Assembly (NCBI GenBank): GCA_031257715.1 | Contig: JAIROE010000147.1 | Coordinates: 1 to 8,702, forward strand | DNA length: 8,702 bases | Source: Treponema sp. | GTDB lineage: Bacteria; Spirochaetota; Spirochaetia; Treponematales; Breznakiellaceae | Direction of reading: 5' to 3' | Shown here: positions 1 to 6,122 of the stretch, one piece after another | Layout of the letters: every line of letters starts with the position of its first letter | How positions within the stretch are numbered: the stretch's first letter is position 1 | Made by a program: the position numbers and the translations under genes | Notes under the pieces: generated by a model | Databases searched by the model: none | Seen by the model: only the letters and a program-made list of their open reading frames with translations | What the model was told of the DNA's origin: nothing

Positions 1-777
1 CTTTCCGTTATTTATGAAGACGCGAAATCCTCCTTCTCGGTAAATGATTTTAATGATCTGGCAAAAAAGAAGAAGGGCCGGATAGGCAAGATCAAAGAAA
101 AGACCGGCGAGCCGGTGTACGAGGATATAGACAAGGTATGGGACGAAATTTCCTTTGTCAAACCCGCCGAGACCGAAGTTGAGCGGCTTAACCGTACCTA
201 TTTGTACGAAAAGGACAAGATCCGCCAGCGTATCGTTATTATGCGGAACAAGATGAAGGCGATGTACGATTATCAGTACCCCATCGAACGGCGGGTACTT
301 GAGGAAAGGCTCAAGTTCCTTGAAAGGGAATACTACAAATTTGACTACATGATTAATCCCTATCATGTGCAACCCGGCCTGTTCCTTGATGTTGATATTA
401 CTTCCATCAAGCGGAAGAAGACCACCCTCAACGCCATGGCCAACGTTCTCAACGAATTCCTCCACGGCGTGTCCAAAGGCTTCCAGGATGCCGCGTTCGC
501 TTCGTTCAGCCGCAGGCGTTCCACGGTGAGGGAGGACATTAACCAGTCCTTCGCCTCTTCAGACGAATCTCCTTCCCGTGAGTCTTCTTCGGGCGGCAGC
601 GCGTATCTGGATCTGATTAATTCGGGTGACGGCGTATCCACCGAAGCCGCGCCCAAGGCCATAGCCGCTCCCAAACGGGGCCGCAAGGCCGGTGTCGCCG
701 CCAAGGCAGGCGGTGGAAAACGGGGCCGCAAGCCCGGCAGCGGCCGCAGAGGCGGCGGCGCGCTCCGCGAAGTATAA
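1..777 (+). CDS. Unrecognised protein with basic AT-hook-like tail (5' end missing)
   Basis: The frame is open from the first base of the window to the TAA at 775-777, giving 258 visible residues, so the true start lies upstream. The GTG at 115 lies inside this open frame and has no clear ribosome binding site, so it is probably internal. I do not recognise the family. Visible residues about 50-120 are rich in Glu, Arg, Lys, Leu and Tyr and look alpha-helical, perhaps coiled coil (for example [20 protein letters not shown] and [18 protein letters not shown]). A Ser/Glu-rich stretch ([15 protein letters not shown]) follows, then an Ala/Gly/Lys tail holding two similar basic motifs, PKRGRKAG and GKRGRKPG, ending in Gly/Arg. 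These resemble AT-hooks, so DNA or RNA binding by a disordered tail is possible, but that is inference. There is no signal peptide or membrane segment in the visible part. A strong terminator follows 23 bases after the stop, so this is the last gene of its transcript. It converges with the hflK-hflC cluster. Confidence 0.8.
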   Translation, partial: LSVIYEDAKSSFSVNDFNDLAKKKKGRIGKIKEKTGEPVYEDIDKVWDEISFVKPAETEVERLNRTYLYEKDKIRQRIVIMRNKMKAMYDYQYPIERRVLEERLKFLEREYYKFDYMINPYHVQPGLFLDVDITSIKRKKTTLNAMANVLNEFLHGVSKGFQDAAFASFSRRRSTVREDINQSFASSDESPSRESSSGGSAYLDLINSGDGVSTEAAPKAIAAPKRGRKAGVAAKAGGGKRGRKPGSGRRGGGALREV

Positions 778-800
778 AGCGGCAGACATTTCACAAAGCA

Positions 801-835
801 AAGCCCCCGTGCAAGCGGGGGCTTTTTCTTTTTTT
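801..835 (+). terminator. Intrinsic terminator after the first gene
   Basis: A perfect 9-bp stem pairs 801-809 (AAGCCCCCG) with 816-824 (CGGGGGCTT), with a six-base loop (TGCAAG). It is followed at once by a T-rich run from 823 to 835 broken by one C. This is a textbook Rho-independent terminator for the + strand gene ending at 777. For the convergent gene ending at 883 on the other strand the same hairpin lacks a good T tract, so it would be a weak terminator in that direction. Confidence 0.93.
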
Positions 836-882
836 ACGGGATCTTTTGCTTCTTCGCGCATCCACCGGCGGTCAGGCGCAGG

Positions 883-2346
883 CTATTCCTCAAGGTGAAC
901 GATGCCCGAAATGCGCCAGGAACCCTTGAGGCGCGTAAGGGTAAGTTCGTCAATACGCGGATGGGAGGCGGGCATGGGTTCGGCGGCGGGACCGGACGCA
1001 GGTTCGCCCGGCGCGGGTTCGGCCGGGCCGGGGGCGCTTTCCCCTCCCTGCGGGACCCAGAGGGTATAGACCGCCCGGTAATGTATTTCCTCTCCCGCCT
1101 CATCGCCGCCTGTCTTTTCGATACTGAGGCCGGAAACGCCGAAAACGGGACGATCCGGCGGGGGGGAGCCCTGATCCAGCCACTCCTGCGCGGGAATGGT
1201 TCCCGTTATGGTGTATTCGTATGCCTGACGCACACGGGTAAGCACATAGAAATTGGTTACCATCTGTATATCGTCCCTGCCCGCCCTGTTTGTCGTAAAT
1301 TCCTGCATGAGGGTATGATCCAGGGTGTCGAAAGCGCCGTACCATGCCTGGACAACTTCCCTGCTTGTAAGGCCCTCCGTGGTGGGAAGGTCCTGCCTTC
1401 CGGCGATGATACTCCGGGCGACAAGGCCGGCGGCGGTGAGGGCGATGACAACGCCCAAAATGACGGCGGTGTTCCTCACGATGAAGCGGCGGGCGCCGAC
1501 CGTGCGCGCCCTGTTCCTGCTGTACTGTTCCCGTTCCGCCTCTCTCTGTTTCCGCTCCTCGCCGCTCAAAGGACGGAAGAACGGCGTGAAATCTTTCCCG
1601 TTTCCGGGGGACCCGAGAAAATCCCCTATTTCACCGAGCTTCGCCGCCCCCCTTCCGCTTTTTACCGGGGCAAAGATCCTGTCCATGAGGGCGGAAAGCC
1701 GCTCGTCAACTCCGGGGGCGGCAAGGCGGAGGGGGAGGAATACGCCTTCCCGTATGTCCTGATGTATGCCCTCGGCGTTATCGCCCCGGAAGGGCGCCTG
1801 TCCGGTGATGATCCGGTAAAGGACGGCCGCGGCGGTGAAGGCCGCCGCGTCTTCCCCTTCAAGATCCGGATGGACAAAGGGCTCGGCGGAAGTGAGGAGG
1901 GAATCTTCCGACTGAAGGCATCTGAGAACGAGCCTTTCGGGGGGAAAAAGGACGCTCCCCGAATCCGCGACAAGGGCGGCCGCGGGCCAAAGGGCCGCTT
2001 TCTCTTTTCCAAGAAAAAGACGCGCCTGTATCCATTTCCGCAGGGCCTCAAGGGCCCTGCGGCCGCCGGGACTGCCGGCGGGATTACTTCCGTCCCCTGA
2101 TTTTTCCATGACGTGGTCAAGGCGTTCCCCTTCAAAGAAGGGGCCCCAGATGACCATGGAGCCGTTCCGTTCGACAGCGCCCGAACTTTTCCATTCTTCA
2201 ACATCCCCCCCGGGCCGGACCAGAAAGCCCCTTTGGGTGATGAACTGGGCCATCTTCGCCTGTGCAAAAGCCCTGGCGTCAAGGCCCGTATCAAAGCCCA
2301 GAACCTGCTTTCCGTCAAGTTCAAACGTGAAGATGTTTCCGCTCAT
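883..2346 (-). CDS. Membrane protein: degenerate kinase-like domain, one TM helix, possible NTF2-like C-terminus
   Basis: The protein has 487 residues counted from the ATG at 2346. Residues about 110-230 follow the C-lobe pattern of a Ser/Thr protein kinase. ALVADSGSVLFPPERL (124-139) sits where the catalytic and Mg-binding segments should be. EPFVHPDLEGEDAAAF (155-170) matches the APE region, and VLYRIITGQAPF (175-186) matches the helix F segment. I find no Gly-rich loop, HRD or DFG motif, so it is probably a pseudokinase. A basic stretch (about 262-291) precedes one membrane helix (about 289-311). The outer part (325-487) starts VVQAWYGAFDTLDH and ends LKGSWRISGIVHLEE, a layout like NTF2/SnoaL folds, and includes a Pro/Ala/Glu linker (436-462). 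The start is uncertain: ATG 2346 has GGAAGGG close upstream, and in-frame alternatives are ATG 2376 (weak GGCGGG) and GTG 2406 (no good site). The gene lies 78 bases (or 18 from the GTG) after hflC and is probably cotranscribed with it. The kinase reading is moderately firm; the NTF2-like reading is tentative. Confidence 0.75.
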   Translation of the reverse strand: MSGNIFTFELDGKQVLGFDTGLDARAFAQAKMAQFITQRGFLVRPGGDVEEWKSSGAVERNGSMVIWGPFFEGERLDHVMEKSGDGSNPAGSPGGRRALEALRKWIQARLFLGKEKAALWPAAALVADSGSVLFPPERLVLRCLQSEDSLLTSAEPFVHPDLEGEDAAAFTAAAVLYRIITGQAPFRGDNAEGIHQDIREGVFLPLRLAAPGVDERLSALMDRIFAPVKSGRGAAKLGEIGDFLGSPGNGKDFTPFFRPLSGEERKQREAEREQYSRNRARTVGARRFIVRNTAVILGVVIALTAAGLVARSIIAGRQDLPTTEGLTSREVVQAWYGAFDTLDHTLMQEFTTNRAGRDDIQMVTNFYVLTRVRQAYEYTITGTIPAQEWLDQGSPPPDRPVFGVSGLSIEKTGGDEAGEEIHYRAVYTLWVPQGGESAPGPAEPAPGEPASGPAAEPMPASHPRIDELTLTRLKGSWRISGIVHLEE

Positions 2347-2389
2347 ATCCCTTCCGTCCCGTTCAGGTTTGTTCATGTCCCGCCAAAGG

Positions 2390-2427
2390 GCACGCGCCTT
2401 TACCACACGTTACCGCACGCGCCTTTA
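2390..2427. repeat. 13-bp direct repeat at the hflC 3' end
   Basis: The sequence GCACGCGCCTTTA occurs at 2390-2402 and again at 2415-2427, with start points 25 bases apart. The second copy overlaps the hflC stop codon; the first lies in the gap before the next gene, overlapping its possible upstream start region. On the transcribed strand each copy reads TAAAGGCGCGTGC. It may be a short local duplication. I know of no function. Confidence 0.6.
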
Positions 2428-3402
2428 ACGCGGCGAGTAAAGATACCGGAAATATTCAATGTCGGTGGTAAGGGTTTTGTCGAATTTCGGCAGGATGGAA
2501 CGGTACGATTCCACGGCGCGCCAAAAATCGAAGAAATCACGGTCACGGTTGTAGGCCTCCGCGTAGATGCGGGCGGCCTCGGCGTCGGCGGTTCCCCGTA
2601 TGATTTCGGCCTTTTCATACGCGTCGGAGAAGATCGAACGGCGCTCGTTGTCCATGCGGCCCAGCCATTCGGCCTTCTTGCCTTCACCTTCGGAGCGGAA
2701 GGCCTGGGCGATCTGGTTCCGCTCTTTTATCATCCTGGCGTACACGCTCTGGGTAAGCTCGTCGTTGTACCGTATCTGCCGGGTTACCACATCGATAAGC
2801 TCGATGCCGTATTCGGGCACCATGCGGCGGGAACGGGAGAGTATCTCTTCGGCAAGCTGGCGCCTTCCCCGCACGATGGGCTCCCTGCTTCCCTCACTCT
2901 GTATGAGATCGGGGATCTGTTCGGCGGCAAGGGTGTCGCCGATTCCGAGGCTGTCAAGCGAATCGGCCTTTTCAAGGATGATGTTGGAATTCCGCACCGT
3001 TTCGCGGAGGTAATTTTCCGCAATGACGGTCCGTACCTCCGAGTCTATTACCTCGGCGAGCTTCTGGTAGGCCCCTTCTATGGTGGTGATTGATTCGTAG
3101 AATTTCTGGAGATCGCTTATCCGCCAGCGCGCGGTAATGTCAACCCAGATGTACTGTTTTTCCCTTGTGGGCATACTCTTCGCTTCCCCGTCCCAGGCCA
3201 TGATGCGTTTGGGGTAGCGGACCACATCGTCAATAAAAGGCGCTTTAACATGGAGCCCCGCGGCGGTAACAACCCGTACAAGGCGGCCCATCTGGACTAT
3301 CACCGCCTGTTCCCCTTCGTCTATGACGTAAAGGGGGCCGGCAACGGCGATCCCTATGAGGATGACAACGGCAACAACAATAAACGTCAGGAGTTTTTTC
3401 AT
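2425..3402 (-). CDS. hflC: HflC, SPFH/prohibitin-family membrane protease modulator
   Basis: This 325-residue protein matches HflC in length and layout. In characterised bacteria HflC pairs with HflK in a large membrane cage that encloses and modulates the AAA protease FtsH. An N-terminal membrane anchor (about 4-24, LLTFIVVAVVILIGIAVAG) is followed by the SPFH domain: VIDEGEQAVIVQMGR (26-40), GLHVKAPFID (49-58) and YIWVDITARWRISD (84-97). The late SPFH and coiled-coil signature YGIELIDVVTRQIRYNDEL (198-216) leads into VYARMIKERNQIAQAFRSEG (220-239), very typical of HflC. An Ala/Glu-rich helix (264-284) and a C-terminal RAVESYRSIL segment (295-304) complete it. The ATG at 3402 overlaps the hflK TGA as ATGA, and GGAGG lies six bases upstream of it. 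The ATGA overlap suggests translational coupling with hflK and equal production. No ftsH is present in the window. Confidence 0.95.
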   Translation of the reverse strand: MKKLLTFIVVAVVILIGIAVAGPLYVIDEGEQAVIVQMGRLVRVVTAAGLHVKAPFIDDVVRYPKRIMAWDGEAKSMPTREKQYIWVDITARWRISDLQKFYESITTIEGAYQKLAEVIDSEVRTVIAENYLRETVRNSNIILEKADSLDSLGIGDTLAAEQIPDLIQSEGSREPIVRGRRQLAEEILSRSRRMVPEYGIELIDVVTRQIRYNDELTQSVYARMIKERNQIAQAFRSEGEGKKAEWLGRMDNERRSIFSDAYEKAEIIRGTADAEAARIYAEAYNRDRDFFDFWRAVESYRSILPKFDKTLTTDIEYFRYLYSPR

Positions 3403-4394
3403 TGCCGCCCTCCCTCACTCCCGGAAGGAAGCGCCGCCCGCTCCCGGTTTCCAAGATCCCGCAGGGGAAGGAAGGAGTCAAGGTTCCGGTCTATGATCAC
3501 CGTTCCGCCGTCGTCCTTGAAGACTTCTTCGATCATCTCATAGTAGAGCCGCCTCCGCGTAACTTCCGGGCTCCGCCGGTATTCATCGTAAACGGCGTTG
3601 AAGCGGGCTATGTCGCCGCGGGCCATATTTACCCGTTCGGTGGCGTAGCCCTGGGCTTCCTGTATGATGCGTTCCCGCTCGCCCCTGGCCCGGGGAATCT
3701 CCGCGTTGTACGCCTGCTGGCCTTCGTTGATAAGCCGGTTCATGTCCTGCTCCGCCTTGTTGACATCATCAAAAGCCTCCTGCACGCCCGCGGGAGGATC
3801 GATGTTCTGAAGCTGGACGGCGATGACGTTGATGCCCAGGTTGTAGCGGTGAAAAGTTTCATTCATCGAATCAAGGGCAAGGGACTGTATGGCGGTCCTT
3901 TCCGAACTCATGATGTTCATGATCGCCCGGTCCCCCACCAGCATGTTGATCACGGACCGGGACACATCCCGTATGGTACGGGTCCGTTCATTCACATTGA
4001 AGACCCACGCCTTGGGGTCCACGATGCGGTACTGTATGATCCATTCGACATCCACAATGTTAAGATCGCCTGTCAGCATGGTGGCTTCGGTTATATCCCC
4101 CGAATAAACGGAGGAGATGCCGCTCTGGAGCGTGCGGAAACCGAACTGCTCGGTCTGTACGTTTTTTATGTTGACCCGGTAATGCCTGTCTATGCCGAAA
4201 GGCAGCTTGAACTGAAGACCCGGCCCCCGGATGGCAAGAAATTTGCCGAACCGCGTTATGACGGCTTCTTCCGACTGGTTGACGATGAAGACACTCGTCG
4301 CGAGGAACACTATAAGGGCAATGAGGAGAATGACAATGCCTATCACGCCGGGCGTAAAGAACTTTCCCGCCTTTGGCGGGGTGAAATGTTTCAT
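3399..4394 (-). CDS. hflK: HflK, SPFH/prohibitin-family membrane protease modulator
   Basis: The 331-residue product carries the HflK hallmarks. A membrane anchor lies at about 16-38 (GVIGIVILLIALIVFLATSVF). The SPFH domain starts IVNQSEEAVITRFGK (37-51) and includes GPGLQFKLPFGID (57-69) and MLTGDLNIVDVEWIIQYRI (106-124). The HflK signature QNIDPPAGVQEAFDDVNKAE (196-215) is followed by DMNRLINEGQQAYNAEIPRA (217-236) and a helix continuing through IIQEAQGYATERV. HflK and HflC are expected to coassemble around FtsH in the inner membrane and face the periplasm. The frame extends up to 4514, but the ATG at 4394 has a strong GGAGG four bases upstream and begins the anchor region sensibly, so I chose it. 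The N-terminus is short and lacks the long Gly-rich cytoplasmic tail of E. coli HflK. The gene is first in the - strand cluster and divergent from rpoZ-miaA. Confidence 0.95.
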   Translation of the reverse strand: MKHFTPPKAGKFFTPGVIGIVILLIALIVFLATSVFIVNQSEEAVITRFGKFLAIRGPGLQFKLPFGIDRHYRVNIKNVQTEQFGFRTLQSGISSVYSGDITEATMLTGDLNIVDVEWIIQYRIVDPKAWVFNVNERTRTIRDVSRSVINMLVGDRAIMNIMSSERTAIQSLALDSMNETFHRYNLGINVIAVQLQNIDPPAGVQEAFDDVNKAEQDMNRLINEGQQAYNAEIPRARGERERIIQEAQGYATERVNMARGDIARFNAVYDEYRRSPEVTRRRLYYEMIEEVFKDDGGTVIIDRNLDSFLPLRDLGNRERAALPSGSEGGRQ

Positions 4395-4440
4395 GAAACC
4401 TCCGTAGAGAACGGCATACCGCCCGCGATGCGGACGGTGT

Positions 4441-4470
4441 ATGGTAGCACGGCCCGCCCGGTACATGCAA
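4441..4470 (-). promoter_or_regulatory. Weak promoter candidate for hflK-hflC
   Basis: Read on the - strand, TTGCAT (4470-4465) and TACCAT (4446-4441) are separated by 18 bases, each matching four of six consensus positions. Transcription would start near 4434, leaving a leader of about 40 bases that contains the hflK GGAGG site. The match is modest and other boxes in the same 138-bp divergent spacer are possible. Confidence 0.25.
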
Positions 4471-4497
4471 GGACCAAATACCGCAGCCGCAGGGCCC

Positions 4498-4526
4498 TTT
4501 ACACAATTTCTCATATTTTATATAGT
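4498..4526 (+). promoter_or_regulatory. Sigma70-type promoter for rpoZ-miaA, predicted leaderless
   Basis: TTTACA (4498-4503) and TATAGT (4521-4526) are separated by exactly 17 bases, and each differs from consensus at one position. The surroundings are AT-rich, in contrast to the GC-rich flanks. The usual spacing places the first transcribed base at about 4533, which is the A of the rpoZ start codon. No ribosome binding site lies between the -10 box and the ATG; the six bases there are GCTCCC. This supports a leaderless mRNA. Confidence 0.75.
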
Positions 4527-4532
4527 GCTCCC

Positions 4533-4739
4533 ATGATATTCCCCATCGAAGAACTAATCGGATACAACGGCAATATGTACGAGATAACCTCGGCGGCTTC
4601 CCGAAGATCCTATCAGCTTTCCATGCTCCGGGACCCGGAGGTTGAAGAGAACGACGGCAAAGTCGTGTCCCTGGCGGCCCGTCAGGTATTTCAGAAGGAA
4701 GTTGAATTCCGCCTGGACCATTCGGCGCCGGAGGGATGA
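4533..4739 (+). CDS. rpoZ: RNA polymerase omega subunit-like protein
   Basis: This is a 68-residue protein, close to the usual size of small omega subunits. Omega binds the beta' C-terminus and helps assembly and stability of RNA polymerase. The conserved core is visible: NMYEITSAASRRSYQL (14-29) fits the omega pattern of Asn, aromatic, hydrophobic pair, Ala, Arg and Gln-Leu. GKVVSLAARQVFQKEVEF (42-59) matches the second conserved segment, which in other omegas has Lys-Val/Pro-Val then Ala-Leu and ends near Lys-Val. The start ATG 4533 lies directly after a -10 box and has no Shine-Dalgarno sequence; the internal Met codon at residue 15 also lacks one and would remove part of the core. The stop overlaps the miaA start as ATGA, so the two are surely cotranscribed and probably translationally coupled. 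The family is divergent and easily annotated as hypothetical, so omega is likely but not certain. Confidence 0.8.
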   Translation: MIFPIEELIGYNGNMYEITSAASRRSYQLSMLRDPEVEENDGKVVSLAARQVFQKEVEFRLDHSAPEG

Positions 4740-5713
4740 CGCCTCCGGGAGGACGGGTCCTTGTCCTCTTCGGCCCAACCGCATCGGGAAAGACGGAACT
4801 GCTCACCCGGCTTTTCGGCCGGGGGCGCTTTTCCCCTGATTTGGCCGAAATTGTTTCTGCCGATTCCATGCAGGTGTACCGGGGCATGGATATAGGCACC
4901 GCCAAACCCTCTCCCGCCGAACGGGAACGGCTGCCCCATCACCTCATAGACATACGCAATCCCGACGAACAGTTCAACGCGGGCGATTTTGTCCGCCTTG
5001 CGGGAGAAGCCTGCGCGGATATTCTGCGGCGGGGAAAACTCCCCGTGGTTTCAGGCGGGGCCGGTTTTTATCTGCGGAATTTCATATTGGGGCTCCCCGA
5101 ATCACCCCCCTCCTCCGCCGGGGTGCGGGCCGCCCTCAAGGCCAGCCTTGCCGGGCGCGGCGCGGCCGCCCTCATGGCCGTCCTTGCCAGGGAAGATCCC
5201 GTGAGCGCCGCCCGCATCCATATCAACGACGAATACCGGCTGCTGCGCGCCCTGGAGGTGCTGTATCAGACGGGCCGCCCCTTGAGCGCCTGGAAGCAAA
5301 ACGGCGGCCCGGGGAGCCCTTTTTCCTTTGTCATCGCCGGCATACGGCGGCCTCGGGAAGAACTGTACCGGCGCATCAACGAACGCTCCGCCGCCATGTT
5401 CCGCGGAGGCCTTGCCGGCGAAGTACGCCGCCTCGCCGAAGCCGGTTACGGCCCCGGCAATCCGGGAATGCGGGCCATCGGCTACCGGGAATTTTTCATT
5501 GAAGAGGAAGAGGGGAATGGGGGCGCACAGGGGCGTTTTACCCTTTCGGAAGATCTTCCCGCCGTAGAGGAACTTGTCGCCCGGAACAGCCGGCGCTACG
5601 CCAAACGGCAGATCACCTGGTTTGCTTCCATTCCCGGCGTACGCTGGATAGACGCCGGGGAAAACGGCGGCCTCTCCGCCGCGGCGGAGCTCCTCTCCGA
5701 AATATCCGGTTAA
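4736..5713 (+). CDS. miaA: tRNA dimethylallyltransferase MiaA
   Basis: MiaA transfers a dimethylallyl group from DMAPP to N6 of A37 in tRNAs that read codons starting with U, the first step toward ms2i6A. The 325-residue length is normal. The P-loop GPTASGKT is at 13-20, followed by SADSMQVYRGMDIGTAKP (41-58), which carries the catalytic Asp and tRNA-contact region. HHLID is at 68-72 and NAGDF at 81-85. GGAGFYLRNFI (107-117) corresponds to the usual GGTGLY motif with two substitutions. EDPVSAARIHINDEYRLLRA (153-172) and RRYAKRQITWF (286-296) are the remaining signatures. The ATG lies within the rpoZ stop (ATGA), and its GGAGG is only one base upstream, too close for efficient independent initiation, so translation probably depends on ribosomes finishing rpoZ. 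The enzyme is cytosolic. Confidence 0.97.
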   Translation: MTPPGGRVLVLFGPTASGKTELLTRLFGRGRFSPDLAEIVSADSMQVYRGMDIGTAKPSPAERERLPHHLIDIRNPDEQFNAGDFVRLAGEACADILRRGKLPVVSGGAGFYLRNFILGLPESPPSSAGVRAALKASLAGRGAAALMAVLAREDPVSAARIHINDEYRLLRALEVLYQTGRPLSAWKQNGGPGSPFSFVIAGIRRPREELYRRINERSAAMFRGGLAGEVRRLAEAGYGPGNPGMRAIGYREFFIEEEEGNGGAQGRFTLSEDLPAVEELVARNSRRYAKRQITWFASIPGVRWIDAGENGGLSAAAELLSEISG

Positions 5714-5840
5714 ACGGCCGTGCCCCCGCCCGCGGCGGCCCTCCCTTCCCCACGGTTCTTTATCAGGCGGATGACGCCTCTTGGCCGCCGCGCGGATTGC
5801 CTCGGAAACGGCCCGTGTAATCTTCTGCATAGATTGCCAT

Positions 5841-5865
5841 GGAGTTTCGGCAAAGCCGAAACTCC
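5841..5865. repeat. Perfect 11-bp inverted repeat (hairpin 1)
   Basis: The arms GGAGTTTCGGC (5841-5851) and GCCGAAACTCC (5855-5865) pair perfectly around a three-base AAA loop. There is no T run after it, so it is not a classic intrinsic terminator by itself. It resembles short dispersed palindromic elements of bacterial intergenic regions, or an mRNA 3'-end stabilising hairpin for miaA. Confidence 0.85.
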
Positions 5866-5868
5866 CCA

Positions 5869-5910
5869 GCCAAACACCGGCGTAGCCGGCGTTTGGCCCT
5901 TGACCTTTTT
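5869..5910 (+). terminator. 13-bp hairpin 2 followed by a T run; possible rpoZ-miaA terminator
   Basis: GCCAAACACCGGC (5869-5881) pairs with GCCGGCGTTTGGC (5885-5897) with one A-G mismatch and a GTA loop. A five-T run occurs at 5906-5910, eight bases after the stem, which is far for a standard intrinsic terminator, so the function is uncertain. It sits only three bases after hairpin 1 and about 155 bases after the miaA stop. It could end the rpoZ-miaA transcript and insulate the thiamine operon. Confidence 0.5.
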
Positions 5911-5929
5911 CATCAAATCATGACAGGAT
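5900..5929 (+). promoter_or_regulatory. Candidate promoter for the thiamine salvage operon
   Basis: TTGACC (5900-5905) matches five of six consensus -35 positions. The best-spaced -10 is weak: CAGGAT (5924-5929), 18 bases downstream. Transcription from it would start near 5936, just upstream of the TPP aptamer, as required. A better -10 hexamer, TATAGT (5936-5941), has no good -35 partner, and its start would fall inside the aptamer. Confidence 0.4.
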
Positions 5930-5941
5930 CGGTTTTATAGT

Positions 5942-6053
5942 AGGGGTGCCGGGAATAACGCCTGGAGGCGGTGTTCCGTATGGTATGGCTGAGATGAAGC
6001 GGCCCAACGCTTCAAACCCTTGAACCTGATCCGGGTAATGCCGGCGGAGGGAA
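5942..6053 (+). ncRNA. TPP riboswitch aptamer (THI element)
   Basis: All conserved blocks of the thiamine pyrophosphate aptamer are present in order: GGGGTGC (5943-5949), CTGAGA (5989-5994), ACCCTTGAACCTGATC (6016-6031), GGTAATGCCGGCG (about 6034-6046) and AGGGAA (6048-6053). CTGAGA belongs to the pyrimidine-binding arm. A hairpin between the first two blocks includes CGCC (5959-5962) with GGCG (5967-5970), and GGAA (5952-5955) with TTCC (5974-5977). A facultative 7-bp hairpin, TGAAGCG (5995-6001) with CGCTTCA (6008-6014), is inserted before ACCC. The closing P1 helix looks very short. The aptamer precedes thiD-cytX-thiM and is expected to lower their expression when TPP is abundant. Confidence 0.97.
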
Positions 6054-6078
6054 CGCAAACGGCAGATTGCGCCTTCCC
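6049..6078 (+). promoter_or_regulatory. Predicted antiterminator of the TPP riboswitch
   Basis: GGGAACGCAA (6049-6058) can pair with TTGCG (6067-6071) and TTCCC (6074-6078). This makes ten base pairs with an eight-base loop and a two-base CC bulge (6072-6073). It captures the conserved GGGAA at the aptamer 3' edge and the 5' arm of the terminator together. Ligand-free RNA would form it and allow read-through; TPP binding would hold the GGGAA and free the terminator. The pairing is read directly from the sequence; the switching is inferred. Confidence 0.7.
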
Positions 6079-6100
6079 GGACCGGGGAGGCGTTTTTTTT
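6070..6100 (+). terminator. Riboswitch-controlled intrinsic terminator
   Basis: CGCCTTCCCG (6070-6079) pairs with CGGGGAGGCG (6083-6092), including one G-T (G-U in RNA) pair, around a three-base loop. Eight uninterrupted T residues follow (6093-6100). It lies 17 bases after the aptamer and 22 bases before the thiD start, so it acts as a premature terminator in the leader. Its 5' arm is shared with the antiterminator. Confidence 0.93.
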
Positions 6101-6122
6101 GGACAAGGTTCCGGGAGGAATC

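Larger units (their letters stand above)
5714..5941. other. Gene-free stretch between miaA and the TPP riboswitch
   Basis: I find no convincing gene here on either strand. Short frames exist on both strands but have no ribosome binding sites or recognisable products. The first 125 bases show nothing clear; the rest holds two strong hairpins and a possible promoter for the thiamine operon, described separately. Confidence 0.6.

Noticed and set aside
895..2100. 401-codon + strand open frame opposite the kinase-like gene
   Set aside because: The product is low-complexity and Gly/Arg-rich with no motifs, while the opposite strand shows a kinase-like segment and a membrane helix.
2113..3093. 326-codon + strand open frame opposite hflC and the start of the kinase-like gene
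   Set aside because: The - strand frames have clear family motifs and good start sites; the + strand frame has neither.
4395..4514. Longer hflK start at 4514
   Set aside because: It adds a 40-residue leader with no SPFH features and runs across the divergent promoter region; ATG 4394 has a strong GGAGG.
3402..4532. Long + strand open frame opposite hflK, continuous with rpoZ
   Set aside because: It mirrors hflK codons in a GC-rich genome and yields a protein with no recognisable family. Only the last 68 codons, from 4533, look real.
5102..5830. - strand open frame overlapping miaA and the following spacer, starting MQKITRAVSEAIRAAAKRR
   Set aside because: The first 40 or so residues lie outside miaA and look faintly gene-like, but there is no ribosome binding site and most of the frame is miaA antisense.
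6099..6122. TTG start for thiD at 6099
   Set aside because: The TTG lies at the end of the riboswitch terminator T run, and the ATG at 6123 has a proper ribosome binding site and starts the family motif.
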